From an uncultured Eubacteriales bacterium (lineage in GTDB: Bacteria > Bacillota > Clostridia > Oscillospirales > Oscillospiraceae), in the NCBI GenBank assembly GCA_900544405.1, contig UQVA01000043.1:1-7968 (forward strand): a DNA stretch of 7,968 nucleotides. Reading direction: 5' to 3'. Made by a program: the position numbers and the translations under genes. Under the pieces are notes generated by a model. That model saw only the letters and a list, made by a program, of their open reading frames with translations. It had not been told where the DNA came from and did not search any database. Shown here piece after piece: positions 7,687 through 7,968 of the stretch (positions within the stretch are counted from its first letter, which is position 1; every line of letters starts with the position of its first letter).

Positions 7687-7735
7687 GCCCCCTCTTAAGA
7701 GGGGGCTGTCGTGGCTTATGCCACAACTGGGGGAG
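7687..7735 (-). repeat. Tandem two-hairpin intergenic repeat, right copy
   Basis: A perfect 20-nt palindrome (7687-7706: GCCCCCTCTT and its complement AAGAGGGGGC) is followed by a hairpin GTGGC-TTAT-GCCAC (7711-7715 and 7720-7724). The hairpin is extended by two more pairs across one mismatch (7708-7709 with 7726-7727). A conserved-looking ACTGGGGGAG (7726-7735) closes the element. Read on the minus strand the order is C-rich lead, hairpin, GACA spacer, CT/AG hairpin, matching the element at 1-49. There is no T run after either stem, so a terminator role is unlikely. Confidence 0.55.
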
Positions 7736-7751
7736 TGCGCTTACCTAAGCG

Positions 7752-7809
7752 GTAGGGGCTGCCGGTTTGCACCGGCCAATGCCTTCCCCTACACGCCGGG
7801 AGGCTATTT
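7752..7809 (+). repeat. Structured intergenic repeat with GTAGGGG/CCCCTAC ends, right copy
   Basis: The outer arms GTAGGGG (7752-7758) and CCCCTAC (7786-7792) are inverted repeats. They enclose a perfect inner hairpin GCCGGT-TTGC-ACCGGC (7761-7766 and 7771-7776). After the outer arm come GCCGGGAG (7795-7802) and TATTT (7805-7809), blocks shared in order with positions 98-156. I take it as a non-coding interspersed repeat, better preserved than the left copy. Its function is unknown. Confidence 0.5.
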
Positions 7810-7849
7810 TCGTCTCACCGGGGGATTTTTAACATCCGGGCATGCAAAA

Positions 7850-7877
7850 CGTCCCGCGGGGAAATTCCCGCGGGACG
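7850..7877 (-). terminator. Strong 11-bp GC hairpin, terminator-like on the minus strand
   Basis: A perfect 11-bp stem runs from CGTCCCGCGGG (7850-7860) to its complement (7867-7877), with loop GAAATT. On the minus strand it is followed by TTTTGCATG, a weak T tract; on the plus strand by CTTCAGTC, with none. It could stop minus-strand transcription entering from the right before it reaches the thiN promoter. Each arm also contains the self-complementary CCCGCGGG. Confidence 0.4.
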
Positions 7878-7897
7878 CTTCAGTCTGTCAAAAAACT

Positions 7898-7925
7898 TTG
7901 AAATCGTCTCTGGTTCTGGTATAAT
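7898..7925 (+). promoter_or_regulatory. Promoter of the right-edge plus-strand gene
   Basis: TTGAAA (7898-7903), a 16-nt spacer and TATAAT (7920-7925), with TGG just before the -10. Transcription should start near 7932, only about 15 nt before the start codon at 7947, so the leader is very short. Confidence 0.75.
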
Positions 7926-7946
7926 AGAGGAAACGGGGGTGTTTTC

Positions 7947-7968
7947 ATGGAAGATTGGAGAAAAGATG
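7947..7968 (+). CDS. 5' end of an unidentified gene (first seven codons)
   Basis: ATG at 7947 follows GGGGGTG (7935-7941) by 5 nt and sits just downstream of a good promoter. The visible peptide is MEDWRKD, hydrophilic and without an export signal so far. The gene continues past the window edge and is divergent from thiN. Seven residues are too few to name a family. Confidence 0.7.

Larger units (their letters stand above)
7574..7946. other. Intergenic region between divergent thiN and the right-edge gene
   Basis: No gene is supported here. The open plus-strand frames crossing it run through palindromes and repeats, have no ribosome binding site, and read through the promoter of the next gene. 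The region holds a palindrome GAACGTTC (7631-7638), a CCCG/CGGG hairpin (7663-7666 and 7672-7675), the two repeat elements and 11-bp hairpin listed separately, and the right-edge promoter. Confidence 0.7.

Noticed and set aside
7493..7924. A 143-codon plus-strand open frame across the right intergenic region
   Set aside because: It begins antisense to thiN, runs through palindromic repeats and over the next gene's promoter, has no ribosome binding site, and its translation resembles no protein.
7571..7946. TPP riboswitch controlling thiN
   Set aside because: The thiN leader is only about 25-30 nt long, and I saw no CTGAGA-type conserved core on the minus strand upstream.

Overview
The window looks like chromosomal DNA from a GC-rich anaerobic member of the Clostridia, most likely the Oscillospiraceae/Ruminococcaceae. 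I infer this from a Clostridium symbiosum-type pyruvate phosphate dikinase with the same numbering at its catalytic histidine, strong purine-rich ribosome binding sites, extended -10 promoters (TGnTATAAT type), and hairpin-rich intergenic repeats of a kind I associate with gut Oscillospiraceae. No phage, transposase, CRISPR array, rRNA or tRNA is visible. The protein-coding core is ordinary housekeeping and transport.

Layout: positions 1-185 are non-coding and hold two structured repeat elements. A bidirectional intrinsic terminator follows (about 182-227). Four complete genes then lie on the minus strand, transcribed from right to left. They are thiamine pyrophosphokinase thiN (6894-7535), a CtpE-like P-type cation ATPase (4411-6897), a MocR-type GntR/aminotransferase regulator (3009-4409) and ppdK (267-2897). 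The first three form a tight operon: thiN and the ATPase overlap by 4 nt, and the ATPase stop and regulator start are 1 nt apart. The operon is driven by an extended -10 promoter at 7565-7573. ppdK has its own good promoter (TTGCAA-17-TATACT) between the regulator and its start codon. No terminator is visible before it, so read-through from the operon is possible. From 7574 to 7946 (373 nt) there is no gene, only repeats and hairpins. A divergent plus-strand promoter follows, then the first seven codons of a gene that runs off the window.

How the genes may work together: PPDK interconverts PEP and pyruvate with PPi/ATP, which is central to PPi-dependent glycolysis in anaerobes. ThiN makes the cofactor thiamine diphosphate, used for example by pyruvate:ferredoxin oxidoreductase downstream of pyruvate. 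The ATPase moves a cation, possibly Ca2+. The regulator's targets are unknown; its own operon or the adjacent ppdK promoter are the natural candidates.

The points most worth a second look are two. The regulator has Arg (R300) where this family has the PLP-binding lysine. The same two types of structured repeat occur on both flanks of the gene block. I found no convincing evidence of a wholly new multi-gene system.
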